Shown piece after piece: positions 54,835-63,866 of a stretch of 64,000 bases of DNA; positions within the stretch are counted from its first letter, which is position 1, and each line of letters begins with the position of its first letter. The DNA is from Rufibacter tibetensis. GTDB lineage: Bacteria > Bacteroidota > Bacteroidia > Cytophagales > Hymenobacteraceae. The stretch is from assembly GCF_001310085.1 (NCBI RefSeq), contig NZ_CP012643.1, positions 2,015,001 to 2,079,000 of the forward strand. Direction: 5' to 3'. The notes under the pieces are model-generated. The model was not told the origin of the DNA. It saw only the letters and a program-made list of their open reading frames with translations, and made no database searches. A program made the position numbers and the translations under genes.

Positions 54835-55848
54835 TCACTCCTTCACTCTCTCTTCAACGTCACAGTCTTCGCCCCTGGCTTTGGCTTCGTTGGGACCGGG
54901 TTCATCGTTGAGCGGGGCATGCCCTATTTCCTCTTCTTTGTTGATCACGCGTACCGCATACGTGGAAGGGTAAATGTCGGCTCCGTAGCGTCGGGCATAC
55001 ACCAAGGTGAATTGCGCGCCCAGGAAGATAATCTGCGACGTATAGAACACCCAGGTAAGCACCACAATGACTGAACCCGCGGCACCGTATATTCCGGCAA
55101 AATCACTGTTCCCCAGGTAAATCCCAATCAAGGACTTACCCAGCGAGAAAAGCAAGGAGGTAACCAGCGCCCCTACCCAGACATCCCGCCATTTTATCTT
55201 CGCATCGGGTAGGAACTTATAAATCAGGGCAAACAGGAACATGACTACCCCAGTGGAGACTACAAAATTGGTGATTTGCGTTAACTGAAGCAGCGACGGA
55301 TCTACGCGGTCGGCCAGAAAGGAGGTAATGGCCACCAAAACGGTGTGCACTAACAAACTCACCAGCAGCAAAAAAACAATGGCCATGATCATGGCAAAGG
55401 AAAGCAGCCGGTCCCAGAGCAGTTTCAGGTATTCATTTCTGGGTTTCGGCTTTACCCCCCAAATCTGGTTCAGAGACTCCTGCAAAGAAACAAATACCCC
55501 CGTAGCGCCCACCAAGAAGGTAAACACCCCCACTACGGTGGCAAAGGTGAAGTCTGAGGACTGGTTAATGTTTTCTACCATGTCCTGAATATCTGACGCG
55601 CCTTTGCCCCCCACCAACTCCCGCAGCTGCTCGTAGACGCGTCCGCGCACGGCTTCGCGCCCGAATACGGCTCCGGCGGTGTTGATCATGATGATGAGAA
55701 TAGGCGGAAGCGCAAAAATGGTGTAATACGCCAGAGCGGCCCCTTTCTGAAAGGAATTATTATCCAGAAAGTCCAGCCAGACCTCTATGATTATCCCCCA
55801 AGCATCTTTTAGCTTCTTTTTGAGCATGTAGTTGGTTTTCTTCCTCAT
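54835..55848 (-). CDS. YihY/virulence factor BrkB family membrane protein
   Basis: This 337-aa inner-membrane protein has six transmembrane segments and the family's motif GAALAYYTIFALPPILIIMINTAGAVFG near the N-terminus. VFVSLQESLNQIWGVKPKPRN and WRDVWVGALVTSLLFSLGKSLIGIYLG are also typical. It was once called RNase BN by mistake; the role is unknown, perhaps transport. The C-terminal 45 residues are charged and cytoplasmic. A second Met at residue 8 is an alternative start. Confidence 0.88.
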   Translation of the reverse strand: MRKKTNYMLKKKLKDAWGIIIEVWLDFLDNNSFQKGAALAYYTIFALPPILIIMINTAGAVFGREAVRGRVYEQLRELVGGKGASDIQDMVENINQSSDFTFATVVGVFTFLVGATGVFVSLQESLNQIWGVKPKPRNEYLKLLWDRLLSFAMIMAIVFLLLVSLLVHTVLVAITSFLADRVDPSLLQLTQITNFVVSTGVVMFLFALIYKFLPDAKIKWRDVWVGALVTSLLFSLGKSLIGIYLGNSDFAGIYGAAGSVIVVLTWVFYTSQIIFLGAQFTLVYARRYGADIYPSTYAVRVINKEEEIGHAPLNDEPGPNEAKARGEDCDVEERVKE

Positions 55849-56003
55849 ACGTACTAGAAGCAGTAGGTTTACAAACTTCTTGACCTACAAGTGGTTTCAA
55901 AAGCAGAAAACCTTAACCAAAGAAGAGAACTGGCTATAAATTAGTAGATAACAGAGGCGCAAGGTTTTAAGGATAAAAGCTTTACGGAAGACGTGAAATA
56001 CCG

Positions 56004-56011
56004 TACTTTTG
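56004..56011 (+). promoter_or_regulatory. -7 promoter box of gltX
   Basis: TACTTTTG matches TAnnTTTG. It is inside an upstream extension of the gltX frame, so transcription starts after it and the real gltX start must be the ATG at 56038. Confidence 0.5.
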
Positions 56012-56037
56012 CACCTCGATTGACATACCTATACAAC

Positions 56038-57573
56038 ATGGAAAGAGAAGTACGAGTACGCTTTGCCCCTAGCCCCACCGGGCCGCTGCACATTGGCGGG
56101 GTTCGCACAGCGCTGTATAATTATCTGTTCGCTAAGAAAATGGGTGGCAAAATGTTGCTGCGCATTGAAGATACTGACCAAACCCGCTTTGTGCCCGGCG
56201 CCGAGCAATACATTTTTGACTCTCTGGAGTGGTGCGGCATTAAGCTGGACGAAAGCCCGGTGCACGGCGGTCCGCACGCGCCTTACCGCCAGTCGGAACG
56301 CAAGCCCATGTACATGGATTATGCCCTGCAACTAGTAAACGCCGGCCATGCCTATTACGCTTTTGACACTGCCGAGGAATTGGAAGAGATGCGTGAGCGC
56401 CTCAAAGCCGCCAAGGTAGCCACCCCGCAGTATAACGCCATCACCCGCGCCACCATGAAGAACTCCCTCACCCTGCCAGAGGATGAGGTGAAGCGCCGGT
56501 TAGAGAGCGGTGACCCGTACGTGATCCGATTGAAAGTGCCGCGTAAAGAAGAAGTTCGTTTGAAAGACATGATCAGAGGTTGGGTAATGGTGCACTCCTC
56601 GGCCATTGACGACAAAGTCTTGATGAAGTCTGACGGTATGCCCACCTACCACCTGGCCAACATTGTGGATGACCATTTAATGGAAATCACCCACGTGATC
56701 AGAGGCGAGGAGTGGTTGCCAAGTGCGCCGCTGCACGTGCTATTGTACCGTTACTTCGGTTGGGAAGACACCATGCCGGAGTTCGCGCACTTACCATTAC
56801 TGTTGAAACCAGACGGAAACGGTAAACTGAGCAAGCGTGATGGCGACAAGTTAGGCTTCCCGGTATTCCCGCTAAACTGGGTAGATCCGGTGAGCGGAGA
56901 GAAATCAAGCGGTTACCGTGAGGCTGGTTACATGCCCGACGGTTTCGTGAACTTCCTGGCTTTCTTGGGTTGGAACCCGGGTACGCAACAGGAGATCTTT
57001 TCAATGGAAGAACTGATTGAGGCCTTCAGCATTGAGCGAATTGGTAAGTCTGGTACCCGTTTCGATATTCAGAAAGCCCGTTGGTACAATGAGCAGTACC
57101 TGCGCGCCAAACCAGACGCTGAACTGGCGCAGTACCTGCTAAGGGCGTTGCCTGATGGCATTACCTGTTCTGAAGAGCGTGCCGAGAAGATCGTGGGCTT
57201 AATGAAAGAGCGCGTGACGTTTCCGCAAGATTTCTGGAAAGAAGCCGCTTATTTCTTTGTAGCCCCTACGCAGTACAATGAGCAGGTAGCCGCCAAGAAA
57301 TGGTCAGCCGCTGCGGCTGGTGCTTTTGAGCAATTCAGAAATGAACTGGCTTCTCTGCCAGAGTTCAACGCTGATTCTGTGAAAGCTTTGTTGCTGCAGA
57401 TTCTGGAGCGCAATGGCCTGAAAATTGGCCAAGTAATGCAGGCCCTGAGAATCGCTTTAACCGGTGTGGAAGCAGGTCCTGATCTGATGGCAATCATCGA
57501 GATCATCGGAAGAGAAGAAACTGAAAACCGTATTGACGCTGCTTTAACCAAGCTGGCCCAGTACGCTGCTTAA
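56038..57573 (+). CDS. gltX: Glutamate-tRNA ligase
   Basis: This 511-aa class I aminoacyl-tRNA synthetase charges tRNA-Glu. The HIGH motif is LHIGG in FAPSPTGPLHIGG and the KMSKS motif is KLSKRDGD. The anticodon-binding C-terminal domain is complete. I start at the ATG at 56038 (MEREVRVRFAPSPTGP), because the usual N-terminus fits and a promoter box lies between it and the upstream ATG at 55993. A strong terminator follows. Confidence 0.95.
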   Translation: MEREVRVRFAPSPTGPLHIGGVRTALYNYLFAKKMGGKMLLRIEDTDQTRFVPGAEQYIFDSLEWCGIKLDESPVHGGPHAPYRQSERKPMYMDYALQLVNAGHAYYAFDTAEELEEMRERLKAAKVATPQYNAITRATMKNSLTLPEDEVKRRLESGDPYVIRLKVPRKEEVRLKDMIRGWVMVHSSAIDDKVLMKSDGMPTYHLANIVDDHLMEITHVIRGEEWLPSAPLHVLLYRYFGWEDTMPEFAHLPLLLKPDGNGKLSKRDGDKLGFPVFPLNWVDPVSGEKSSGYREAGYMPDGFVNFLAFLGWNPGTQQEIFSMEELIEAFSIERIGKSGTRFDIQKARWYNEQYLRAKPDAELAQYLLRALPDGITCSEERAEKIVGLMKERVTFPQDFWKEAAYFFVAPTQYNEQVAAKKWSAAAAGAFEQFRNELASLPEFNADSVKALLLQILERNGLKIGQVMQALRIALTGVEAGPDLMAIIEIIGREETENRIDAALTKLAQYAA

Positions 57574-57668
57574 GGTTATCTTCTGCTGAAGACACTAAAA
57601 AGATACCCATGTTTTACGCCTGTTTGTAGTAAAAGAGGTCTAAAACATATTCTCAAATAGAAGTTGCT

Positions 57669-57716
57669 CCGCCGTCATAAATAAGCACCTCCTGCTTGTT
57701 TATGACGGCGGTTTCT
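57669..57716 (+). terminator. Terminator of gltX
   Basis: An 18-bp stem (CCGCCGTCATAAATAAGC with GCTTGTTTATGACGGCGG, one G-U) is followed by TTTC TTTTT. It lies about 95 bases after the stop. Confidence 0.85.
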
Positions 57717-57808
57717 TTTTAATTCGTTTATCCTTCTTCTGGTTTTCACGTTTGTAGTAAGAACAACAGAACGGGCAGCTTTGCGGCCTGGGCGTAAATT
57801 CTACTACT

Positions 57809-58174
57809 ATGGCAAAGAAAAAATCAGATAAGGACAAACCAGAAAACAAGCCGGAGAAAAAAGCGAAGGTACACCCTGAGCTGGAAGGCTTTGAGATCAA
57901 GATTAACCCCCTTGGGGATATTACCTCTAACTTCAACATTGACCAGCTTAATTCTTTCCTGGACCGCAACGTCTCAGACAAGAAACTGGTAGGTGACCAG
58001 GGCAAGAAACGGGCACAGGAGGAAGACGAGGACTATCCGATTGAGGAAACCGTGGAGGAGGAAGAGAACGAGGAGGATTTCTTCAAAAAAGGGCCAGTGT
58101 TAGATGATGACGCCGATGATGACCTTCTCCCCAAGGGTGAGAAACCATCAGACCCTAAGCCGAAGAAAAAATAA
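57809..58174 (+). CDS. Acidic hypothetical protein, 121 aa
   Basis: A lysine-rich N-terminus (MAKKKSDKDKPENKPEKKAK) precedes a short conserved-looking middle (HPELEGFEIKINPLGDITSNFNIDQLNSFLDRNVSDKKLVGD), followed by a strongly acidic, low-complexity tail rich in Glu and Asp. It is probably disordered in large part. It is 14 bases before the AIM24-like gene, so the two may be one operon. No function is proposed. Confidence 0.6.
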   Translation: MAKKKSDKDKPENKPEKKAKVHPELEGFEIKINPLGDITSNFNIDQLNSFLDRNVSDKKLVGDQGKKRAQEEDEDYPIEETVEEEENEEDFFKKGPVLDDDADDDLLPKGEKPSDPKPKKK

Positions 58175-58188
58175 ACCTAACCTCCTAT

Positions 58189-58950
58189 ATGACATCCCAC
58201 GAAGTAGATTACCGCATTTACGGCGCAGACATTCAGGTGCTGGAAGTAGAACTGGACCCGCAGGAAACTGTGATTGCCGAGGCTGGTGCCATGGTCTTCA
58301 TGGAAGACGGCATCCAGTTTGAAACTAAGATGGGCGATGGCTCTAACCCTGCTTCGGGCTTCTTAGGCAAGCTGGTACAGATGGGCAGCCGCGCCATTAC
58401 CGGCGAGTCACTGTTCATGACGCACTTTACTCATCGCGGATACGGCAAGGCCAAAGTGGGCTTCTCGGCCCCTTACCCGGGCACCATTATGCCCATCAAC
58501 CTGGCGGAGTTTCCGCAGGGGCTGATAGTGCAGAAAGACGGTTTCCTGGCGGCGGCGCTGGGCACCCGCATTGCCATGCACTTCAACCAGCGTTTGGGCG
58601 CGGGCTTCTTCGGGGGCGAAGGCTTTATCATGCAACGCCTCACCGGCGATGGCTTGGCCTTCATCCACGCGGGCGGCACCGTAATTGAGCGCCATCTGCA
58701 CAATGAGACGCTACGGGTAGATACCGGCTGCGTGGTGGCCTATGAAAATGGGATTGATTTTGATATTCAACGGGCGGGCGGTTTGCGCTCCATGGTCTTC
58801 GGGGGCGAAGGCCTGTTTCTGGCTACTCTCAGAGGCACCGGCCGCGTCTGGATCCAGTCTATGCCAGTGAAGAAACTCATTCAGGCCTTGATGCCGCACG
58901 GCGGCAACGCAAACAAAGAAGGCGGCTTACTGAGCAGCTTTTTAGAGTAG
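58189..58950 (+). CDS. TIGR00266/AIM24-family beta-helix protein
   Basis: This 253-aa soluble protein folds as a two-layer beta-structure with YRIYGADIQVLEVELDPQETVIAEAGAMVFMEDGIQFET at the start and GFIMQRLTGDGLAFIHAGGTVIERHL and GGLRSMVFGGEGLFLATLRGTGRVWIQSMP later. Homologues include AIM24, known in mitochondria. The bacterial role is not established. It directly follows the acidic protein. Confidence 0.85.
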   Translation: MTSHEVDYRIYGADIQVLEVELDPQETVIAEAGAMVFMEDGIQFETKMGDGSNPASGFLGKLVQMGSRAITGESLFMTHFTHRGYGKAKVGFSAPYPGTIMPINLAEFPQGLIVQKDGFLAAALGTRIAMHFNQRLGAGFFGGEGFIMQRLTGDGLAFIHAGGTVIERHLHNETLRVDTGCVVAYENGIDFDIQRAGGLRSMVFGGEGLFLATLRGTGRVWIQSMPVKKLIQALMPHGGNANKEGGLLSSFLE

Positions 58951-58971
58951 ATCTGCTTGACGGGAATACGT

Positions 58972-59018
58972 TAAACAAAAAGGCAGAAGGCGTTCAGTGT
59001 CTTCTGCCTTTCTGTTTA
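58972..59018. terminator. Bidirectional terminator between convergent genes
   Basis: An 18-bp stem with one mismatch (centre AGGCAGAAG/CTTCTGCCT, 11-nt loop) with A-rich and T-rich flanks, between the AIM24-like gene and the cytochrome gene. Confidence 0.8.
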
Positions 59019-59027
59019 ACCAGGAAA

Positions 59028-59651
59028 TCAAACTGCAGGCGGAATAGGTGTCGGCACTACATTCTTCACGGGTTTGATAGACTTCAGGTACGTAAAGATA
59101 GCCTCCAAGTCTTCATTCTTCATCTTACTGTAGTGGGGCCAGGGCATAGGCGGAAGCAGTGGCCTGGTATTGTCCATGCCTTTATATTTTCCTTCCCTTA
59201 ATGCTTTCTTAAAGTTATCCAGTGTCCAGTTTCCTATGCCGGTGGGGTCTGGGGTTAGGTTTGCCGAAAAGGAAGTACCCCAAGGCCCAACTGCCGCCGT
59301 ATTGTCCATGTTGAACATGACCCATCCGTTTTGTCCCGATCCTGGGCTTATGGGTGGAAGCTTCGCAGACGCTGGGTGCCCAGATAAAAACCGGTCAGGG
59401 TCTGCCGTCATAGGTGGTATTTTATCGGAGGGAGCCAGTTTAGGCGAATGACAATCACTACATCCTCCAATAGTTACCAAATACTCTCCCCGCTCTTTTA
59501 AGGCTTGCTGGTTCAAAGCCGTAGGTTGCGTAGCAGATTCGGTGATGGCACTGACTAGACCGGCATTGTTGGTTGTTGTGTTTTCCTGGAGTTTGCTCTC
59601 GCAGCTATAGAAAAAAGCGGCTGTGCACAGAAGGGTTAAGACTCTTTTCAT
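59028..59651 (-). CDS. Cytochrome c lipoprotein
   Basis: This 207-aa lipoprotein has a lipobox with Cys17 (FYSCES) and a single heme motif CSDCH in TIGGCSDCHSPKL (about residues 63-68). The sixth heme ligand may be the Met in LPPMPWPHYSKMK. It is of the soluble diheme-like c-type family but with only one heme site. It probably carries electrons in the periplasm or at the outer membrane; the partner is unknown. Confidence 0.82.
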   Translation of the reverse strand: MKRVLTLLCTAAFFYSCESKLQENTTTNNAGLVSAITESATQPTALNQQALKERGEYLVTIGGCSDCHSPKLAPSDKIPPMTADPDRFLSGHPASAKLPPISPGSGQNGWVMFNMDNTAAVGPWGTSFSANLTPDPTGIGNWTLDNFKKALREGKYKGMDNTRPLLPPMPWPHYSKMKNEDLEAIFTYLKSIKPVKNVVPTPIPPAV

Positions 59652-60159
59652 GGCATTAAAAGGGTTAGAGGTGGAGAAAGGAATAGATACAGCTGCATAG
59701 GATTGCCTTAGCCGGACCTATGCTCTGAGTTTTTTTTAAAAAGAGGATTACTAGAATTAGCGGGGGACTTTCCTGATGAACCTGACTGGTTTCTCCGGCC
59801 ACTTAGATGCCGGCACGTGGATCTTCTACTCCTTGGCAATAAGCCTTAGAGCGGGCTTAAAGGCATGTTTTTGCCTTTTCCTGAAGAGCGTTACTGTTTC
59901 TGATTAAGCGTTGTAATAGAATAAAGATAATATAATTATTTAATTACTCATATTAATTCGCACATAAATTCAATTTTTCTAAAAGGCAAGAGACTTAGCT
60001 GAGGGTGATCGACTCCATAGGTGTGTTTTACGGCAAAACAAATAAAACTTGATGGCCCATCAGCTTTGGGTACTGCTGTGCCATTTCCGTCCTTCATTTC
60101 GAAAAACAGGTGCTAAACATAAGTAGTAGCTAAGTTTATGGAAACGTATGCTTCTCTGG
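59652..60159. other. 508-bp intergenic region
   Basis: No gene is seen. The left half has only weak structure, including a CGGGCTTAAAGGCATGTTTTTGCC stretch near 59851-59875 that is vaguely like the interspersed repeat; the right half is AT-rich. Confidence 0.3.
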
Positions 60160-61734
60160 CTATGAAAGCTGATTCACCTTAAGAATCTCCTCTAGATACT
60201 CTCGATTGTTGGAAAGGCGAGGTACTTTGTGCTGACCGCCTAGTTTGCCTTTGTGCTGTAGCCAGTTCAGGAAGGCACCAGAAGGAGCCACCGTAATCAA
60301 TGGAGCCTGTAGGGCGAGATTTTTCTGGCGTTTGGCATCATAATCTGAGTTCACGGTGCGCAGGGTCTGGTCCAGCACCTCAGTGAAACGCTCTATGCTT
60401 GACGGGTGCTGAGAGAATTCTATGACCCACTGGTGCCCACCTTTGCTTTTGCCTTCAAAGTACACAGGAGCGGCCGTAAAGTTGGTGATAGTGGCACCAG
60501 TAGCCTCGCACGCCTTTGTGATGGCCGTCTCAGCGTTCTCCACCACTACCTCTTCGCCAAAGGCATTGATAAAGTGTTTCGTACGTCCTGAAATTTTAAT
60601 GCGGTACGGCGCCAACGAGGTGAACTTCACTGTATCACCTATCTTGTAACGCCAAAGCCCAGCGTTGGTAGAGATGATGAGGGCGTAATTCTTGCCCAGT
60701 TCTACTTGATCCAAAGTTAGTACTCTTGGGTTTTCCTGATCGGCCTCTTCCATCGGGATGAACTCGTAGAAAACGCCGTAATCCAGCATTAAAAGCATCT
60801 CATCTTTCAGGCTGGGCTCATCCTGTATTCCGAAGAACCCTTCAGAGGCGTTGTACACCTCCAGGTAGTTCATCTTCTCAGAAGGAATTAGTTGGCGGAA
60901 CAGTTCGCGGTAAGGACCAAATGCCACAGCTCCATGGGTGAACAGCTCCAGGTTGGGCCAAACCTCGGTGATGTCTTTTGCGCCTGTTTCTTCTAAAATG
61001 CGGTTTAAAAGCACGTAGGTCCAAGTGGGCACACCGGAAAGGCTGGTCACGTTTTCTTTGACGGTGATTTCTACCATCTTCTCGATCTTCTCTTCCCACT
61101 TGTCCATGAGCGCCACTTTAAGCGGCGGCGTACGCATGGCCTCAGCCCATAAAGGCAAGTTCTGCATGATCACCGCTGATACGTCTCCGCAGCGGGTGTC
61201 TGAATTGAACTCATTCGGGTGGTGACTGCCGCCGATGGAGAGCCCTTTGCCGGAAAAGACTTTGGTGTCTGGGTAGTTGTTCACGTAAATGGAAAGCATG
61301 TCTTTGCCTCCCTTGTAGTGACAGTCTTCCAGGGCCTCTGGGGTAACGGGAATAAACTTACTGCGGGCGTTAGTGGTACCTGATGACTTAGCAAACCATT
61401 CTACTTTGCTGGGCCACAACACGTTCTGCTCACCGCGCATCACGCGCTCAATGTACGGGTACAAGTCTTCATAAGCACAGATGGGTACCCGCTCCTGAAA
61501 CTCCCGCACACTTAACTTATCTGAGTAGCCGTACTTCTGGCCCCACTCCGTGTTTCTGGCGGTAGAGATAAGATTGGTAAACAACTCGTTTTGAACATCA
61601 TGTGGATATTTCCGGAAAAGGTCTATCTGGTGGATCCTTTTCTTCATTACCCATGTCACAAGCGAATTGATTATCTCCACTATAGAATTGTTAATTGTTG
61701 GTTGTTGCTCCCCGCGTTTAATCAGGCTCTCCAT
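60160..61734 (-). CDS. GH3 auxin-responsive promoter family protein
   Basis: This 524-aa protein belongs to the ANL superfamily as GH3, named from plants where it conjugates auxin to amino acids. ATP-binding motifs are YFAKSSGTTNARSKFIP-like EWFAKSSGTTNARSKF, LEVYNASEGFFGIQDE and the KIGDTVKFTSLAPYRIKISGRTKHFI block. Bacterial GH3 proteins probably ligate carboxylic acids to amino acids; substrate unknown. It stands alone on the minus strand. Confidence 0.85.
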   Translation of the reverse strand: MESLIKRGEQQPTINNSIVEIINSLVTWVMKKRIHQIDLFRKYPHDVQNELFTNLISTARNTEWGQKYGYSDKLSVREFQERVPICAYEDLYPYIERVMRGEQNVLWPSKVEWFAKSSGTTNARSKFIPVTPEALEDCHYKGGKDMLSIYVNNYPDTKVFSGKGLSIGGSHHPNEFNSDTRCGDVSAVIMQNLPLWAEAMRTPPLKVALMDKWEEKIEKMVEITVKENVTSLSGVPTWTYVLLNRILEETGAKDITEVWPNLELFTHGAVAFGPYRELFRQLIPSEKMNYLEVYNASEGFFGIQDEPSLKDEMLLMLDYGVFYEFIPMEEADQENPRVLTLDQVELGKNYALIISTNAGLWRYKIGDTVKFTSLAPYRIKISGRTKHFINAFGEEVVVENAETAITKACEATGATITNFTAAPVYFEGKSKGGHQWVIEFSQHPSSIERFTEVLDQTLRTVNSDYDAKRQKNLALQAPLITVAPSGAFLNWLQHKGKLGGQHKVPRLSNNREYLEEILKVNQLS

Positions 61735-61955
61735 TGCTTTTTAATGCTGGAGTATGTGCTTGTACTGTTCTTCAAAGATTAAGTTTCTCACCTCCAGTGT
61801 AGGCTAGGAAACTACCTCCCTCCTCTTTGGCCTTCTGGAAGGATTTAGCTTACTAAGGGTAATTGCGCTGAAAAGAAGCCTTCCTCGTTCCCCACAAGTT
61901 ACTTACAGGGTGACAACAAGATGGATAGCGCTTAAGAACAACAACAAACTATTAA

Positions 61956-62687
61956 TCAGACTTTCCGCTTCAGCTCGAAGTGCTTGCCTAAATACACCCG
62001 GCGCACCTGCTCATCGGCAGCGAGTTCTTCGGCGGTGCCTGACTTCAGGATTTTACCCTCAAACAGCAAATAAGCACGGTCTACGATAGAGAGCGTCTCG
62101 TTCACGTTGTGGTCGGTGATGAGGATGCCGATGTTCTTGGTTTTGAGTTTGGCTACAATGGTCTGGATCTCCTCTACCGCAATAGGGTCTACCCCGGCAA
62201 ATGGCTCATCCAGCAACACGAACGATGGGTCTACGGCTAGGGCACGGGCAATCTCGGTACGGCGACGTTCACCTCCGGAAAGCACTACCCCTTTGTTCTT
62301 CCGCACGTGTGTGAGGGAGAACTCCTCCAGGAGTTCCTCTACCTTTTCACGACGGGCTTGCTTGCTGATGTTCGTCATTTCCAGCACCGACATGATGTTT
62401 TCCTCCACTGTCAGGTCGCGGAACACAGATGCTTCCTGCGCCAGGTACCCTACGCCCTTTTTAGCGCGGCGGTACATGGGCAATTCTGTAATGTCTTCCT
62501 GGTCCAGGAAAATACGCCCGGAGTTAGGTTTCACCAATCCTACAATCATGTAGAAGGAAGTGGTTTTCCCGGCACCGTTAGGCCCCAGAAGCCCTACAAT
62601 CTCTCCTTGGTTTACCTCCACGCTCACATCGTTTACTACTGTGCGAGACTTGTATTTTTTGAACAGGTTTTCAGAACGTAAAATCAT
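61956..62687 (-). CDS. lptB: LptB, LPS export ABC transporter ATP-binding protein
   Basis: This 243-aa ATPase powers the Lpt complex that moves LPS from the inner to the outer membrane. Walker [10 protein letters not shown], signature [15 protein letters not shown], Walker [15 protein letters not shown] and the H-loop [10 protein letters not shown] are intact. It lacks membrane segments and works with LptFG. It stands alone on the minus strand. Confidence 0.95.
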   Translation of the reverse strand: MILRSENLFKKYKSRTVVNDVSVEVNQGEIVGLLGPNGAGKTTSFYMIVGLVKPNSGRIFLDQEDITELPMYRRAKKGVGYLAQEASVFRDLTVEENIMSVLEMTNISKQARREKVEELLEEFSLTHVRKNKGVVLSGGERRRTEIARALAVDPSFVLLDEPFAGVDPIAVEEIQTIVAKLKTKNIGILITDHNVNETLSIVDRAYLLFEGKILKSGTAEELAADEQVRRVYLGKHFELKRKV

Positions 62688-62868
62688 CGCTTAAAATTAA
62701 GGAATAAACCTTAGATGTGATACGTTAACGTGAAAGAGGGTCAGCTACGTACTTCATATTCTTAAGGTTTTGATCCTCAGTATAATTTATCAAATAAAGT
62801 GATTGAGATATAGGGATAATGCTTGCAAAAGCTGTCATTTAGCTGTACCTTTTACTACTCTTTACCAC

Positions 62869-63633
62869 ATGCACGTACACTCTATGTTTTCCATCTTCAG
62901 GAAAGCTGCCCGCCGCTCGGGAGTGGCGGCGGCCCTATTTACTTTCTGCCTGACCCTGCTAAGTGCCGGTTCGGACCCCTCTGCCTATTTACATGGCATT
63001 GATGTGTCACGTTACCAGAAGGAAGTAGATTGGAAACATGTGAAAGAATCTAACATCAACTTTGCGTTCATCAAGGCCACCGAAGGTGATTTCTTAAAAG
63101 ATCCTTTTTTTGACCGTAACTGGGAACACAGCCGCCAACAAGGAATTAAACGCGGCGCTTACCACTATTATTTGCCGTGGGTAAACGTAGACCAGCAGAT
63201 AGAGCTTTTCAAAAACACCGTCACTCTTCAGCCTGGCGATTTAGCTCCTGTTCTGGACGTAGAAACCTTTGCCCAAGATGTATCTGATGCTCAAATGCGC
63301 AACGATGTCCGCCTGTGGCTTACTTCCATTGAAAAACACTACGGCGTGAAACCCATCATTTATACTTACCAGAAATTTTACGACCTCAAGTTGCGGGGTC
63401 ACTTCCCAGGCTATCATTTCTGGATTGCCCGTTACCAAAACGAAGAGCCTTCTACTCACCCAAAAGACAAGATGGCTTTCTGGCAGTATTCTGAAAAAGG
63501 CATCGTAAAAGGGATTGAGTCACCGGTAGACGTGAACTGGTTCTACGGCGATTTAGAAGACCTAAGTACTTTCTGCGTTCCTGCCCCGGCTGAACAGCCT
63601 GCACCGGCCACAGTAATTGCCCAAACCAAGTAG
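62869..63633 (+). CDS. GH25 family lysozyme (secreted)
   Basis: This peptidoglycan hydrolase has a signal-like N-terminus (about residues 16-36, AALFTFCLTLLSAG) and a GH25 domain with HGIDVSRYQKEVDW (catalytic Asp), FAFIKATEGD, PVLDVETF (catalytic Asp/Glu pair) and FWIARYQ. I start at the ATG at 62869; an ATG five codons later would also fit, and the longer frame from 62803 adds an unlikely stretch. The Pro/Ala-rich tail is short. It probably remodels its own or other bacterial walls. Confidence 0.85.
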   Translation: MHVHSMFSIFRKAARRSGVAAALFTFCLTLLSAGSDPSAYLHGIDVSRYQKEVDWKHVKESNINFAFIKATEGDFLKDPFFDRNWEHSRQQGIKRGAYHYYLPWVNVDQQIELFKNTVTLQPGDLAPVLDVETFAQDVSDAQMRNDVRLWLTSIEKHYGVKPIIYTYQKFYDLKLRGHFPGYHFWIARYQNEEPSTHPKDKMAFWQYSEKGIVKGIESPVDVNWFYGDLEDLSTFCVPAPAEQPAPATVIAQTK

Positions 63634-63643
63634 ATGGTATCAT

Positions 63644-63668
63644 CCTTTTCAGAAATCAGGCTGAAAAC
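63644..63668 (+). repeat. Interspersed palindromic repeat, copy 12
   Basis: Form CCTTTTCAGAAATCAGG then CTGAAAAC, after the lysozyme gene. Confidence 0.4.
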
Positions 63669-63798
63669 GGGCTCGTAGTTAATTCAGAATTCTCGCTTGT
63701 ATGCATTCTTCAACTGCTGACTTGTGGGCTCTACCAAGCTACTTCCTATGATTGGTTACTAGCCATCCCATCGCCAGTCCAAGAACTACTTTTAAAAG

Positions 63799-63836
63799 AT
63801 AAAAGCCCAGCCTCTGTGTAAGAAGCTGGGCTTTTA
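63799..63836. terminator. Terminator
   Basis: A perfect 13-bp stem (ATAAAAGCCCAGC with GCTGGGCTTTTAT), 12-nt loop, with A-rich left and T-rich right flanks; it may serve both the lysozyme gene and the minus-strand gene at the window end. Confidence 0.8.
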
Positions 63837-63840
63837 TGGT

Positions 63841-63864
63841 GTTTTCAGAAAAGAGGCTTTAAAC
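63841..63864 (+). repeat. Interspersed palindromic repeat, copy 13
   Basis: Form GTTTTCAGAAAAGAGG then CTTTAAAC, four bases after the terminator hairpin at 63799-63836. Confidence 0.5.
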
Positions 63865-63866
63865 CT

